Below are positions 27,260 through 37,253 of a stretch of DNA of 64,000 nucleotides, in pieces. Position 1 is the first letter of the stretch, and each line of letters opens with the position of its first letter. Source of the stretch: DAOVXM01 sp963746255 (GTDB taxonomy: Bacteria > Chloroflexota > Anaerolineae > Anaerolineales > UBA4823); NCBI GenBank assembly GCA_963746255.1, contig CAVVAJ010000009.1, positions 1,364,001 to 1,428,000 on the forward strand. The letters are read 5' to 3'. The notes under the pieces were generated by a model, which searched no databases, was not told the DNA's origin, and saw only the letters and a list, made by a program, of their open reading frames with translations. The position numbers and the translations under genes are program-made.

Positions 27260-30200
27260 TCATTCAGAAAGCTGTTCAATCCGGCTCTCACCAATACTAA
27301 AGTATTTCGCTTGTGGATGGTGTACGATGAGTGCAGCAGTCGATTGTTCCGGTACCAGCTGGTATGCCTCAGTTAGCGACATGCCTAACTTATTCTCCGC
27401 CGGCAGCAGATCAAAAACCACCCGGTGATCCTCCAACTGCGGAACGGCGGGGTAACCCCACGAGTAGCGTTTGCCCTGCCCATCAGCCAATCCCAGCTCG
27501 CGCAGAATATGGTGATGTAAAAAATCAGCGGCAGCTTCGGCGGTTTGAACTGCTAACCCGTGAACAAAATACCCCTCTGCATAATCATCATCCATCTGCA
27601 GCTGATCAAAATATGCCGTGGCTTGAGCACCGACCGTGACCACCTGAAGGGGAAGCACATCCATTACACCACTCTCTGTCCCAGCGAAGTAATCTGCAAT
27701 ACATAGGTGCTCTCCCCCTGGTTGGCGGGGGAACGAGAGGCGGGTAAGCTCTTGTGGCTGTCCGGTAATCGTGGTTGGGTCATATACAATTATTTCGTCA
27801 CCTTGTGCCTGAACCGGCCAATAGCCATAAATTCCTTGAGGCTTGAGCCACGTATCCCGTAATGCATCACGCTGCATACGCAGCAGGCGTACCTCAAATT
27901 CCCGCTGCAACTGTTCCCACTCCTCGCCGTGTGCATTCTTTGCCCCCCATGATAGGCGGAAAAGCTCTTTCTTCGATAAATGCTTGAAGACCAGTTCGAG
28001 GGGCATCCGCCTGACAACGCGCGGCCCCCAGCCCACATCCTGTGGTAAAAGAATTGGTTGCGGGCTGATTTTAGAATGCTGGCCAGGACCCTTCTGACGC
28101 ACCCTATCCGGCCGAGCCTGTTCCTGCTGTGCGTTGCGCCGCAGTTGAGTCACCAAGTCCACTCTCGTCTCGGGATTGGTAAGCTGGTCCATGACCGATA
28201 AACCTTCAAAGGCATCTTTGCAATAGAAAACACCTGGTTGAAATATCTCGCCTGCCTCTGTATAGAGCATACGCCATCCGAAACGCCGGTTGATCGCAGC
28301 GCCTCCTACTAATACCGGGATATCCAACCCGCGCCGCTGTAGTTCATTGACAATTAGCGGCATCTGTTTGGATGTGCTGACCAGCAGGGCACTCAACCCA
28401 ATCGCATTTGCATTGACCTGCTGGGCTTTGGAAATGATCGTTTCTGCTGGCACCTGCTTGCCGAGATCGACTACCGTATAGCCGTTATTTGAAAGGATGG
28501 TCTTAACTAGATTCTTGCCAATATCGTGCACATCCCCATACACCGTTGCCAGAACGATCGTCCCTTTGGTAGTCCCTGTGGCACGATCAAGGAACTTCTC
28601 GACATGAGCAACAGCCTTTTTCATCACTTCTGCTGATTGGAGTACAAACGGTAAGATAAGCTCGCCAGCACCGAACTTGTCACCGACTTCTTTCATAGCG
28701 GGTAGTAATACGGTGTTCAATATCTCAACAGCGGCCTCATGACGACTCAACTGGGATTCACGGGCAAGAATCTTATCGATATCAGCTTCGACACCCTCTT
28801 TATGGCGGTGAAGTATCCGCCAGTGTAAGCGCTGTTCGGGGGAAAACTCTGCTATTGGATCAGCTACGCTATCACTGGCAGATGTTCGGTCCTCAGCGAC
28901 AGATTCGAAATACTCAATAAAACGTTGGAGCGCATCGGGGCTGCTGTTCAGTAGTAAATCTTCCGTCAGGGTACGCTCGTTTTTGGGGATTTCTGCATAC
29001 GGAGTAATATGAGCCGGATTCACGATAGCCATATCAAGACCCGCCTTAACAGCATGATACAGCATGATACTGTTGAGCACCGGTCGTGCATGGCGTGCTA
29101 ATCCAAAGGAGACGTTGCTCACTCCCAGGGAGGTGAACACTCCAGGCAGTTCAGACTTGATCATCTTGATAGCTGCAATAGTCTCAATTGCAGAATCATT
29201 ATATTCACTATCCCCGGTCGCCAGCGTGAAAGTTAGCGTATCAAAGACCAGGTCCTCTGGTCGTAATCCGTGGCCGTTTACGGCGATATCATACAACCGC
29301 TTGGCTACCTCTAACTTACGTTGGGCAGTTTGAGCCATCCCCTGCTCATCAATTGTTAGGCACAAGACCGCGGCATTGTGCTGCTTCGCCAAGGTAAAAA
29401 TGCTGTCGGCTTTGCCGCTGCCCGACTCAAGGTGCGTGGAATTGAGCAAGCAGCGACCAGGGGCGGTTTTGAGAGCGACCTCCATCACCTCGAGCTCAGT
29501 TGTATCGATAACCAGGGGTACATCCACACCAAAAGATAGTCGCTTTATGACCTTATGCATCAAATTTGCTTCGTCCGCCCGTTCGGTAACTGCGACCGAG
29601 ATATCCAACGCGTGCGCACCACCTTGCACCTGCTGTCGGGCTAAGTCCAGGATGGCATCATAATCTTCAACCATCAAGAGACGTTTGAACTTTCGGCTGC
29701 CTTGCGCATTACAGCGCTCTCCTATCAGCAAGGGACGCGGTTCTTGCTGCATCGGTATGGCATGGATTGCCGATGCGAGGCGCCCCTCAGCCTGCTGTGG
29801 GCGTGGAGGGCTGGGGTGATCCTGCAGTTTCTCAACCAAGACTTTTAAGTGGGCCGGTGTGGTGCCGCAACAGCCCCCAACCACGCTGATATGGTTGTTC
29901 ACAACGAAACTAATTAACGCTTGGGCAAAAGGTTCTGGCTGCAGTGGATAGACTGCCTCCCCGTCTACATTCAACGGCAGACCAGCGTTTGGAATGCAAG
30001 AGATCGGTAGGGTAGTATGCTCACCCAGATAGCGTATCGGCTCACGCATGTGCTCAGGTCCGGTTGAACAATTCAGACCAATCACATCGATTGCGAGCCC
30101 TTCCAAGATGGCAGCCGCAGCGGCGATATCAGTTCCCAGCAGCATACGCCCGGTAGTGTCCAGGGTTACTTGAGCTTGGACTGGCAGGTAACGCTCGGAT

Positions 30201-30778
30201 TCCTCAAAAGCCGACTGAATTCCCATGATCACGGCTCGCACTTCGAGGATATCTTGGGAGGTCTCAACCAAGAGCACATCTACACCCCCTGCAATTAAAG
30301 CGACCGCCTGCTCACGGAAGACATCTACAAGCTCATCAAAGGTGACATCCGAAAGATCTGGGTCATCAGCAGAAGGCAGTTTCCCTGAGGGACCGATTGA
30401 ACCTGCAACAAAGCGTGGTCTTTCAGGCGTGCTGAATTCATCCGCCAATCTGTGGGCTAGAACTGCCGCAGCGTGGTTGATGTCAAATACTCGTTCTGAT
30501 AAACCATATTCCCCTAGTGTGAGGCGATTGGCGCGAAATGTATCGGTTTCCAGCACATCCACTCCGACTTCCATGAAGGAACGGTGGACATCTTCAACGG
30601 CTTGCGGGTAGCTGAGAACCAAATAATCGATACAACCGTTATACTGCTCTCCGCCGAATTGCTCGGGGGTCAGTTCTAATGCATGTAAGCTGGTGCCCAT
30701 CGCGCCGTCAAAAATCAGCACCCGTTGCTGTAGTGCATCAAGATAAGTCCGATTTGTGTATTCGCGTGTTTGGACCAT
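27260..30778 (-). CDS. metH: Cobalamin-dependent methionine synthase
   Basis: A 1172-residue MetH with all four modules: homocysteine methyltransferase (about 1-320, GLNCSTGPEHM and VGGCCGTTPAHL zinc Cys), pterin-binding domain (about 350-610), B12 cap and cobalamin domain with DVHDIGKNLV (the lower-ligand His), and the activation domain (about 900-1170, ending before KLGMSLTEAYQLVPEQSTAALIVHHPQAKYFSIG). It methylates homocysteine with methyl-THF. The frame is open to 30901, but that part lies in the SAM riboswitch; the ATG at 30778 is the true start. First gene of the operon with the HMT-MTHFR fusion. Confidence 0.95.
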   Translation of the reverse strand: MVQTREYTNRTYLDALQQRVLIFDGAMGTSLHALELTPEQFGGEQYNGCIDYLVLSYPQAVEDVHRSFMEVGVDVLETDTFRANRLTLGEYGLSERVFDINHAAAVLAHRLADEFSTPERPRFVAGSIGPSGKLPSADDPDLSDVTFDELVDVFREQAVALIAGGVDVLLVETSQDILEVRAVIMGIQSAFEESERYLPVQAQVTLDTTGRMLLGTDIAAAAAILEGLAIDVIGLNCSTGPEHMREPIRYLGEHTTLPISCIPNAGLPLNVDGEAVYPLQPEPFAQALISFVVNNHISVVGGCCGTTPAHLKVLVEKLQDHPSPPRPQQAEGRLASAIHAIPMQQEPRPLLIGERCNAQGSRKFKRLLMVEDYDAILDLARQQVQGGAHALDISVAVTERADEANLMHKVIKRLSFGVDVPLVIDTTELEVMEVALKTAPGRCLLNSTHLESGSGKADSIFTLAKQHNAAVLCLTIDEQGMAQTAQRKLEVAKRLYDIAVNGHGLRPEDLVFDTLTFTLATGDSEYNDSAIETIAAIKMIKSELPGVFTSLGVSNVSFGLARHARPVLNSIMLYHAVKAGLDMAIVNPAHITPYAEIPKNERTLTEDLLLNSSPDALQRFIEYFESVAEDRTSASDSVADPIAEFSPEQRLHWRILHRHKEGVEADIDKILARESQLSRHEAAVEILNTVLLPAMKEVGDKFGAGELILPFVLQSAEVMKKAVAHVEKFLDRATGTTKGTIVLATVYGDVHDIGKNLVKTILSNNGYTVVDLGKQVPAETIISKAQQVNANAIGLSALLVSTSKQMPLIVNELQRRGLDIPVLVGGAAINRRFGWRMLYTEAGEIFQPGVFYCKDAFEGLSVMDQLTNPETRVDLVTQLRRNAQQEQARPDRVRQKGPGQHSKISPQPILLPQDVGWGPRVVRRMPLELVFKHLSKKELFRLSWGAKNAHGEEWEQLQREFEVRLLRMQRDALRDTWLKPQGIYGYWPVQAQGDEIIVYDPTTITGQPQELTRLSFPRQPGGEHLCIADYFAGTESGVMDVLPLQVVTVGAQATAYFDQLQMDDDYAEGYFVHGLAVQTAEAAADFLHHHILRELGLADGQGKRYSWGYPAVPQLEDHRVVFDLLPAENKLGMSLTEAYQLVPEQSTAALIVHHPQAKYFSIGESRIEQLSE

Positions 30779-30788
30779 TAATACCTCA

Positions 30789-30973
30789 CAACAAAGCGCC
30801 TCCCAGGAAGAGAGGCGCCTTCGATAAACTCGATTGCTCATCTTCCAGAGCGCAAGCATGCATCCCAAGTTCTGCCGCTTACTATCTGCCGGAATTGGCA
30901 CCTACCGCCGGCAATAACCGGAAAGTGGCTGCCGAGGCTTCTCAGGGCCGGTCCCTCCACCTCTCTTGATGAG
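30789..30973 (-). ncRNA. SAM-I (S-box) riboswitch controlling metH
   Basis: Reading the minus strand from 30973, the aptamer shows CTCATCAAGAGAGGTGGAGG, then the GGACCGGCCC and GAAGCC core, GGCAGCCA, GGTGCCAATTCC, and closes P1 with GATGAG at 30842-30837. These are the S-box consensus elements. The expression platform is a terminator: GCGCCTC (30818-30812) with GAGGCGC (30802-30796), then TTTGTTG. SAM binding should stop transcription just before metH. Confidence 0.95.
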
Positions 30974-31125
30974 TGGGCAGATATCATAACACCCAATGTG
31001 ACAGTTGCGGCGGAGTTTACCATACCCGCGAAGCACTTGTCAAATCAGCTGCAAGTAGAGAATGGCATTGACGGCCCTATCGGCGTGGTTTACACTCAAT
31101 TCCAACATTAAGTTTTTCTTTAAAC

Positions 31126-32128
31126 ATGCTCCTAATGGAAACAATCGCCACGATTGATGATTTCAATCAGATTAAAATTCTGACCGACGTACGCAGGCTG
31201 GCAATTCTTAGGCTGCTGATGGCTGGTCCCTTCACGCTGAGCCAGCTCGGTCAGGCATTAGGGGAGCATCCAGCTTGGGTCCGCCACCATTTAAAAAAAC
31301 TGGAGCAGGCCGGATTGGTTGAATTGATGGACTTCCAGGATTCTGGGGGAGTATTAGAAAAATACTATCAGGCTAATGCACGGGCACTGATCCTGAACAA
31401 GGTAATTCTACCGGCTTCATATAAACCCGGTACGCTGGTCTTTTTCGGTAGCCACGATTTGGGTTTGACGCTGATCGTTGAAAAACTGAGCGAGAATCAC
31501 AAATTCAAACTGCTGATGCTGCCAGTTGGCAGCCTGGATGGGTTGATCGCGCTGCGGCAGGGCTACGCGCAGCTGAGTGGCTGCCATATCTACGACCCAT
31601 CTAGCGGCGAATACAATCGCCCTATCGTGCAGCACATGTTTCCAGAGGTAGAAACAACGCTGGTGACGCTGGCGCAGCGCACCCAGGGGTTGATGGTTGC
31701 CCCTGGCAACCCCCTTCATATCTTGGATTTGCCGCGATCTGACACAGGATCACGTGGTGCTGGTTAACCGGAACCGCGGCTCCGGTACGCGGCTGTGGAT
31801 AGACCGTGAAATAACCAAACTAGGGCTCACCTCCAGTGATGTCCGGGGGTATGACTGCCAGGTGCGAACCCACACCGAAACCGCCCAGACGATCAAACAA
31901 GGAAAAGCTACCGTCGGCATCGGTCTAGAAGCAGCAGCTTGGCAGGCAGGATTGGGATTCATCCCATTGTTCAAAGAGCGCTACGACTTGGTGCTAATGA
32001 GCGATCACCTAGAGAACTCTAAGTTCCAGATCCTGCTGGAATTTCTGCAAACCCAAACCGCGCGGACACTGCTCCAGCAGCTGAGGGGCTACGACACCGA
32101 ACACACAGGTCATATCCAAAAAGTTTAG
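31126..32128 (+). pseudogene. ArsR-type HTH regulator fused to a PBP-like ligand domain, frameshifted
   Basis: The N-terminal part (31126-31767) is a winged-helix ArsR-like DNA-binding domain (about 15-90, with LSQLGQALGEHPAWVRHHLKKLEQAGLVE) followed by the first half of a periplasmic-binding-like domain. The second half is in another frame (31697-32128, NRNRGSGTRLWIDREI ... TVGIGLEAAAWQAGLGFIPLFKERYDLVL). This PBP-like domain occurs in one-component regulators and MoeA-type proteins and may bind molybdate, tungstate or a small anion; the ligand is not known. One extra base near 31727-31737 (GCCGCGATC) explains the break. The target is unknown; MetH and DUF1786 are the neighbours. Confidence 0.78.
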
Positions 32129-32317
32129 AACGGGCAACTCAAGACATTGCCGTTAATGGATATCTTGCTGGATTCCCTTTAAGTGAATTACGGGAAACAG
32201 GCAATCAAAAACATGTTCACACAAGCCTGCCCTTTACCCATAATGCTGGTTTTTTAGCGGGGGATACGGGGGTAAATAGAATTCAAAGCAGCAAAGATGC
32301 GTACAAAGCTGAACAGG

Positions 32318-33463
32318 TCAATCCACATCCCATGGAGGTGTGCCTGAACCGCCAGCGCCCTGGAGTGAGGCCTGGATGGGGTCACGGAACTCAGGAATTA
32401 AATCAGCAACTGCGGCGAGCATACCAAAACAACCCGCGATCATCATATCGCCAAATGGGACGGCGAAATAAGGCCGCAGGGTTGAGGCTCGCATTAAACC
32501 GCGGCGCGGTCCAGTGACAATAACACCATACTCTTGTGAGCGCAGGTCCAGCGGGATAGGATCGTACACAAGAGCGCCATGTCCATGGTCATCGAAGACA
32601 TCGCTGTGCTGGAGAGTGCCTGCGGCCAGAGCTAGCAGGAGGGTTTCCAACTTGGGCAGATCGAGTAAGCCGGTATGGTGTTCAAAGACGGCTTCAACAC
32701 CAGCCGGACCGAGACGGAAAGCCAATGTGTGGAAATTGCCGACATTCGCTACCAGTTTGCGCGGCTGCGCAGCGACATTGGGGTCATAAAGGGCGCCTAA
32801 AACAGCGGCCGGAGCGGTATCCATAACGACCAAAGGTGCGTCAAATCCCGTAGACGAAGTTACGACAGCCTGCAGACGGGTCATAATGCCGGGTACATCC
32901 TGGGCGCAGAAGGCAAACGCGCTCAGATTTTTAGTCTCTTGCAGGCGCTGGTCAAGATAATCAAAGCGGAACTGGCGGTCTGAGTAGCCAGGCGGGGCAT
33001 TACCATGATCGAAGACCGCAACTGCGACGGCAGCTAAATCGTCTAGTTTTACGGAGAATTTGGCAAATGTGTCCGCAATCGCCATGAAATCAAAGTCGCG
33101 CAACTCCAGGCGCAGCACCGAATCAGGCAAACGAAGAGCTTCATCTTCACTGACTACAGTGATGCCCATCACAGCCACGGCATCCAAATCATCATTGAAT
33201 GAACGGGCTGCGTCAGCGGTGGCGTAAATGGGTAAACCCGCCTGGGCGTGGGCTTCCGCAGCCCATTGACTGGGGCCACCCCCCATGGTCACACCAGATA
33301 AGAGCACCGCCTGTTGGTGGCGCGTAGCGTCCTTCAGTTGGCGGTGAACTAGCATGGTTGGCGAAGGCACCACCAGTTTGAAACCGTTCTCAAGGTCAAG
33401 CTGGGAATCGAACAAGAATATGTCCTGAGTACCAGTACCAACATCGACACAGAGAATTTTCAT
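32318..33463 (-). CDS. DUF1786 family protein (ASKHA-like fold)
   Basis: A 381-residue protein that starts MKILCVDVGTGTQDIFLFD, an ATP-binding phosphate-loop-like start of the acetate/sugar kinase-Hsp70 type. It matches the DUF1786 family, often annotated as pyruvate formate-lyase activating-like without experimental proof. Motifs DHGNAPPGYSDR and TGPRRGLM are family-like. The frame begins at a GTG at 33475, but the ATG at 33463 gives the canonical start. It is divergent from the mutase gene with 242 bases between. Confidence 0.7.
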   Translation of the reverse strand: MKILCVDVGTGTQDIFLFDSQLDLENGFKLVVPSPTMLVHRQLKDATRHQQAVLLSGVTMGGGPSQWAAEAHAQAGLPIYATADAARSFNDDLDAVAVMGITVVSEDEALRLPDSVLRLELRDFDFMAIADTFAKFSVKLDDLAAVAVAVFDHGNAPPGYSDRQFRFDYLDQRLQETKNLSAFAFCAQDVPGIMTRLQAVVTSSTGFDAPLVVMDTAPAAVLGALYDPNVAAQPRKLVANVGNFHTLAFRLGPAGVEAVFEHHTGLLDLPKLETLLLALAAGTLQHSDVFDDHGHGALVYDPIPLDLRSQEYGVIVTGPRRGLMRASTLRPYFAVPFGDMMIAGCFGMLAAVADLIPEFRDPIQASLQGAGGSGTPPWDVD

Positions 33464-33705
33464 CGCAGTGAACACACCTTATAGCCGTATGCCAGATGGC
33501 GGCGGTGATCGTTTAGCGGAGAGTTTACCACACGATTGGTCCAGTTTCCCCAGCCATGTGCCTCCAAAGGGAATCATTGAGCAGTTTCCTATGATTTATC
33601 TCAATTCAAGTCACAGTAGTCGATTCACTAATAAGGTATACTACCAGCGTCTTCAGGCTGCTAATATATGTGTGATTTTGCCCGCCTGCTAATAATAGGT
33701 GAACA

Positions 33706-35361
33706 ATGGAACAAGAGAACGAAACAAGACGTTGGGAAGAGGAGACGCTTACCCCTGCTCTTATGAGACACCCTGTGCGAAAACCGCAGTTCCGCACCAG
33801 TTCAGGAATTGAACTGCCAATAATTCTGACACCCCCCGACCCTATCCCGGATTACGGCGAGCAGCTTGGTTTTCCGGGGGAATACCCTTTTACCCGCGGC
33901 GTCCAGCCAACAATGTACCGCGGTAGATTTTGGACAATGCGCCAATATGCCGGCTATGCCAGCGCAGAAGAGTCAAATAGGCGTTACCGTTATCTGCTGG
34001 AACATGGGCAGACGGGGTTGTCAGTAGCTTTTGATCTGCCCACTCAGATCGGTTATGACGCCGACGACCCAATTGTACTTGGGGAAGTAGGCAGAACCGG
34101 GGTAGCGATCTCGTCCCTGGATGACATGGCAATTTTATTCCGGGATATCCCGCTTGATAAAGTATCGACATCCATGACTATCAACGCGCCGGCAGCGGTT
34201 TTGCTGGCTATGTATATCGCATTGGCCAAGCGGCAAGGGATTGAACTCCGCGAACTGACCGGGACAGTTCAAAACGATATCCTGAAAGAATACGTCGCGC
34301 GCGGCACATATATTTTCCCACCGAAGCCCTCCATGCGCTTAATCACAGACGTATTCAGCTACTGCCACAACGAGGTGCCGCGCTGGAATACGATCAGCAT
34401 CTCCGGTTACCACATCCGCGAGGCCGGTGCAACAGCGGAGCAGGAAGTAGCGTTCACGCTCGCCAATGCGATCGCATATGTGCAGGCTGCTGTGGATGTG
34501 GGTTTAAATGTAGATGAGTTCGGTACGCAGCTGTCTTTCTTCTTCAACGCGCACAACAACTTCCTGGAGGAAATTGCTAAATTCCGGGCGGCACGACGCA
34601 TGTGGGCAAAGATCATGCGAACGCGCTTCCAAGCTCAGAACCCGCGTGCCTGTATGCTGCGCTTCCACACCCAGACTGGCGGTTCTACTCTGACCGCCCA
34701 GCAGCCCGAGAACAATGTTGTACGTGTGACCCTGCAGGCACTTGCTGCAGTGCTAGGTGGCACGCAATCACTGCACACAAACAGCAAGGACGAAGCGCTG
34801 TGGCTGCCAACCGAGGAAGCAGTAATGGTGGCACTGCGCACACAGCAAATTATCGCCCACGAGTTGGGTGCGGCAGACAGCATCGACCCGCTGGCTGGAT
34901 CTTACTTGGTTGAGCACCTGACAGATGAAATCGAGGCGCGCTCCAGCGCACATATTGAGAGAATCGACCAAATGGGCGGCAGCCTGCTGGCGATTGAGCG
35001 CGGCTACATCCAAGGTGAGATCCAGAACGCAGCTTACCAGGCTCAGCGCGCCATAGAGGATGGCAGCGATGTTGTAGTTGGTGTCAACGCCTATCAAGTA
35101 GAGGAGGCACACCAACTGGAGCGGCTGCACGTCGAACCGGCTATTGAGGTAGCAGCGAGAGAACGGCTGGCAGCTTTACGGGAACGGCGTAATCCAGAGA
35201 AGGTAAGTGGGGCCTTAACGCAGCTAGAAATCGCTGCACGCGGATCGGAGAACTTGGTCCCACTGCTCATTAACTGCGTGGAGAAAGACGTCACCCTTGG
35301 AGAGATCTGTGGAATTCTGCGCCAAGTGTGGGGCGAGTACGAACCCCCAGCTTGGATTTAA
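33706..35361 (+). CDS. Methylmalonyl-CoA mutase, large catalytic subunit without B12 domain
   Basis: A 551-residue catalytic TIM-barrel chain that interconverts methylmalonyl-CoA and succinyl-CoA. Family motifs are present: RQYAGYASAEESNRRYRYLLEHGQTGLSVAFDLPTQ, GTVQNDILKEYVARGTYIFPP and TGGSTLTAQQPENN. The protein ends near residue 550 and has no C-terminal B12-binding domain, which fits the two-chain mutases of archaea and several bacteria. The cobalamin subunit is not in this window. The epimerase gene follows by 50 bases. Related branches include ethylmalonyl- and isobutyryl-CoA mutases, so substrate is not fully certain. Confidence 0.93.
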   Translation: MEQENETRRWEEETLTPALMRHPVRKPQFRTSSGIELPIILTPPDPIPDYGEQLGFPGEYPFTRGVQPTMYRGRFWTMRQYAGYASAEESNRRYRYLLEHGQTGLSVAFDLPTQIGYDADDPIVLGEVGRTGVAISSLDDMAILFRDIPLDKVSTSMTINAPAAVLLAMYIALAKRQGIELRELTGTVQNDILKEYVARGTYIFPPKPSMRLITDVFSYCHNEVPRWNTISISGYHIREAGATAEQEVAFTLANAIAYVQAAVDVGLNVDEFGTQLSFFFNAHNNFLEEIAKFRAARRMWAKIMRTRFQAQNPRACMLRFHTQTGGSTLTAQQPENNVVRVTLQALAAVLGGTQSLHTNSKDEALWLPTEEAVMVALRTQQIIAHELGAADSIDPLAGSYLVEHLTDEIEARSSAHIERIDQMGGSLLAIERGYIQGEIQNAAYQAQRAIEDGSDVVVGVNAYQVEEAHQLERLHVEPAIEVAARERLAALRERRNPEKVSGALTQLEIAARGSENLVPLLINCVEKDVTLGEICGILRQVWGEYEPPAWI

Positions 35362-35411
35362 CGCCAAATCCAACCAGACGGGATTATCCACCATTGTATT
35401 GGAGGAAATAA

Positions 35412-35831
35412 ATGATGCATAAGATCAAAAGAATAGATCATATCGCCATCCTCGTTGACGACATCGAGGGTGCGCTGGGTTTCTGGCATGATGCGTTGGG
35501 GTTAGAACTGGATCATATTGAAGACATTCCAGAGCAGCAATCTTTGGTAGCCTTCCTACCAGTTGGCGGGAGCGATATCGAGTTGGTTGAACCTACATCA
35601 GATAAGAGCGGTGTCGCTCGCTACCTGCAGAAGCACGGCCCGGGGATGCACCATATCTGTCTCCAAGTGGAAGCGCTTGAATCCACGTTAGCTGAGCTAA
35701 AAGCCAAAGGGGTACACCTGATCAATGAGACGCCGCTCGAAGGCAGCGGCGGGAAACGCCTAGCTTTCATCCACCCCGAGAGCACCCAGGGTGTGCTGGT
35801 CGAGCTTTATGAGCTAAAACAAGAATTATAG
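35412..35831 (+). CDS. mce: Methylmalonyl-CoA epimerase
   Basis: A 139-residue vicinal-oxygen-chelate protein. Metal ligands of the family are visible as the N-terminal DHIAILV His, the ELVEPT Glu, MHHICLQV His and VELYEL Glu. It inverts the methylmalonyl-CoA C2 centre so that the mutase can act. The start has GGAGGAAATAA before ATG. Adjacent to the mutase, it completes the propionyl/succinyl-CoA route apart from the carboxylase and the B12 chain. Confidence 0.96.
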   Translation: MMHKIKRIDHIAILVDDIEGALGFWHDALGLELDHIEDIPEQQSLVAFLPVGGSDIELVEPTSDKSGVARYLQKHGPGMHHICLQVEALESTLAELKAKGVHLINETPLEGSGGKRLAFIHPESTQGVLVELYELKQEL

Positions 35832-35869
35832 ATTGACAGAAATATGGTTCTAAAAAGGTTATCCAATAA

Positions 35870-36556
35870 CTAGGCGCAAAGGCGAGAGCTAGCCTCCTTA
35901 TTTGTGGATAGATAGCGGTTTAATGCTGACCGATCCACCAACGTATACGCCAACCAGCCCCCCCCGATCAAGATCAGACCCCAACCGCTAATTGTCATAA
36001 TTGTGTGTAACGCATCGGCGTAATTGATCCCGTAGAATGTATGTGTTGGGCCCATCCAAATTTGGATCGTTAGGCAGAGCACACCCATCACAATCGCCGC
36101 CATGCCGCCAACTGGGTTATCCCCATTCGCGTCAGCACGCTCGAAATCCACTTTCTGCCAGATGCAAGGGATACGAAAGATCAGGAAGACCACAAGGGTC
36201 AATACAGACGTATAGAAAACCGCGTCGACTGGCATGGAGCTGCCACGCAGTACTCGTGATGCACCGATATGGATTCCCCCAACGAGCACGCCCAGAATTA
36301 AGGCGATCAGCGAATAGCGATAGGCGTTCGGGCGACCTTTTATCAACAGGAGCACAGCCCGTACTCCCATCACGCCAATCGCCAGCGTCACGATCACAAA
36401 AAGGACATACAGCCATTTATACGGTACGATACCTGCCATAGAGGGGTATTCTTCTGCTCCCAGAGCAACACAGGTCGTCCCAGCCCCACTCAGGACGGTA
36501 AACGAAGCCGTCAGGCTCATCAATATAATACCGACAATCTGTAAGGCTTTTCCCAT
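35870..36556 (-). CDS. Six-helix membrane protein of the oxidase-like cluster
   Basis: A 228-residue protein with about six TM helices (5-27, 46-68, 80-102, 110-130, 150-170, 188-212). Histidines in or near the membrane are GGIHIGASR (third helix) and THTFYGINYADALHT (fifth loop). I recognise no family. It is the last gene of the minus-strand block that starts upstream of the Crp/Fnr-type site near 41338. It may be a subunit of the heme-containing complex proposed for this cluster. Confidence 0.6.
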   Translation of the reverse strand: MGKALQIVGIILMSLTASFTVLSGAGTTCVALGAEEYPSMAGIVPYKWLYVLFVIVTLAIGVMGVRAVLLLIKGRPNAYRYSLIALILGVLVGGIHIGASRVLRGSSMPVDAVFYTSVLTLVVFLIFRIPCIWQKVDFERADANGDNPVGGMAAIVMGVLCLTIQIWMGPTHTFYGINYADALHTIMTISGWGLILIGGGWLAYTLVDRSALNRYLSTNKEASSRLCA

Positions 36557-36619
36557 TGGTGATACCTCCTTATGTTCCAGAACGACAGCAGATTAAATGT
36601 AATGATTAATAACCCATCT

Positions 36620-37210
36620 TCAGACGGTGGCAAAACCAGCAATAAAAGCATCCGTGGTTAATAGCAGCAAACCCGGTAAAAGCACCTGGATGGTCGGGCG
36701 CGAAAGGATGGGTGAGCCGGTCTTGAGAAAAGAGAGCAGCAAACCGCCCAGACTGATTAGTGCACCACCCACACCCACTAGGACAAAGCCGGGCTCTACC
36801 ACTCCTCGCATGCTGAGTATGATCGGCAGCTAGGTGATAATAAAACCAGAGACATCATGGACAATCGCTAGTGACAGCACTGTGATCCGCTTAGGTGCAT
36901 AAAAACGAGTCACAGCAACAACGATAAAGCCGATAATGGAAAATATTAGATAGGGGATTGTGAGCTGCGGCAAATATTCTGCCACGAGACCTAGCGAGAG
37001 GGACAATGGGATAACTGTGTTGGTGATTACCACCACTGGGCTTTCAAACACCTCAAACCCGAGGATGATCATCAGCAGCACACCAAAGCCAATCGTATAA
37101 CAGAGCAGCGCTAGAGAGGGCGAACCCTCGATTCCAAACACTACCTGAAGGACTGCTAGGAGGCAGGTCAGTAGGAGCAATATCCTTTCGAGAAGAGTGA
37201 TATGGCACAA
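36620..37210 (-). pseudogene. Small six-helix membrane protein interrupted by an in-frame TAG
   Basis: The frame runs from a TTG at 37210 to 36620 but contains TAG at 36832-36830, where the paralogue at 40605-41226 has Leu (FIIT-stop-LPIILSM against LIIFLLPIIASR). A single T-to-A change of a TTG Leu codon would produce it. The two proteins share ERILLLLT/DRIFLLAT, PLSLSLGLV/PLGISLGLM and LVGVGGALI/WVGVGGVLI. A membrane subunit of unknown role, next to the heme O synthase gene. Real mutation, sequencing error and amber readthrough are all possible. Confidence 0.75.
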
Positions 37211-37253
37211 TGCAGCTGTTCCGCGTGCCAGAATAAGAATTGGAGTTTCCGGG

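Noticed and set aside
30838..31023. A 61-codon open frame and an N-terminal extension of MetH
   Set aside because: Both lie inside the SAM-I riboswitch; MetH starts at the ATG at 30778.
36037..36441. A 134-codon plus-strand frame opposite the membrane protein at 35870-36556
   Set aside because: It is Arg/Ser/Pro-rich antisense sequence, while the minus strand gives clean TM helices.
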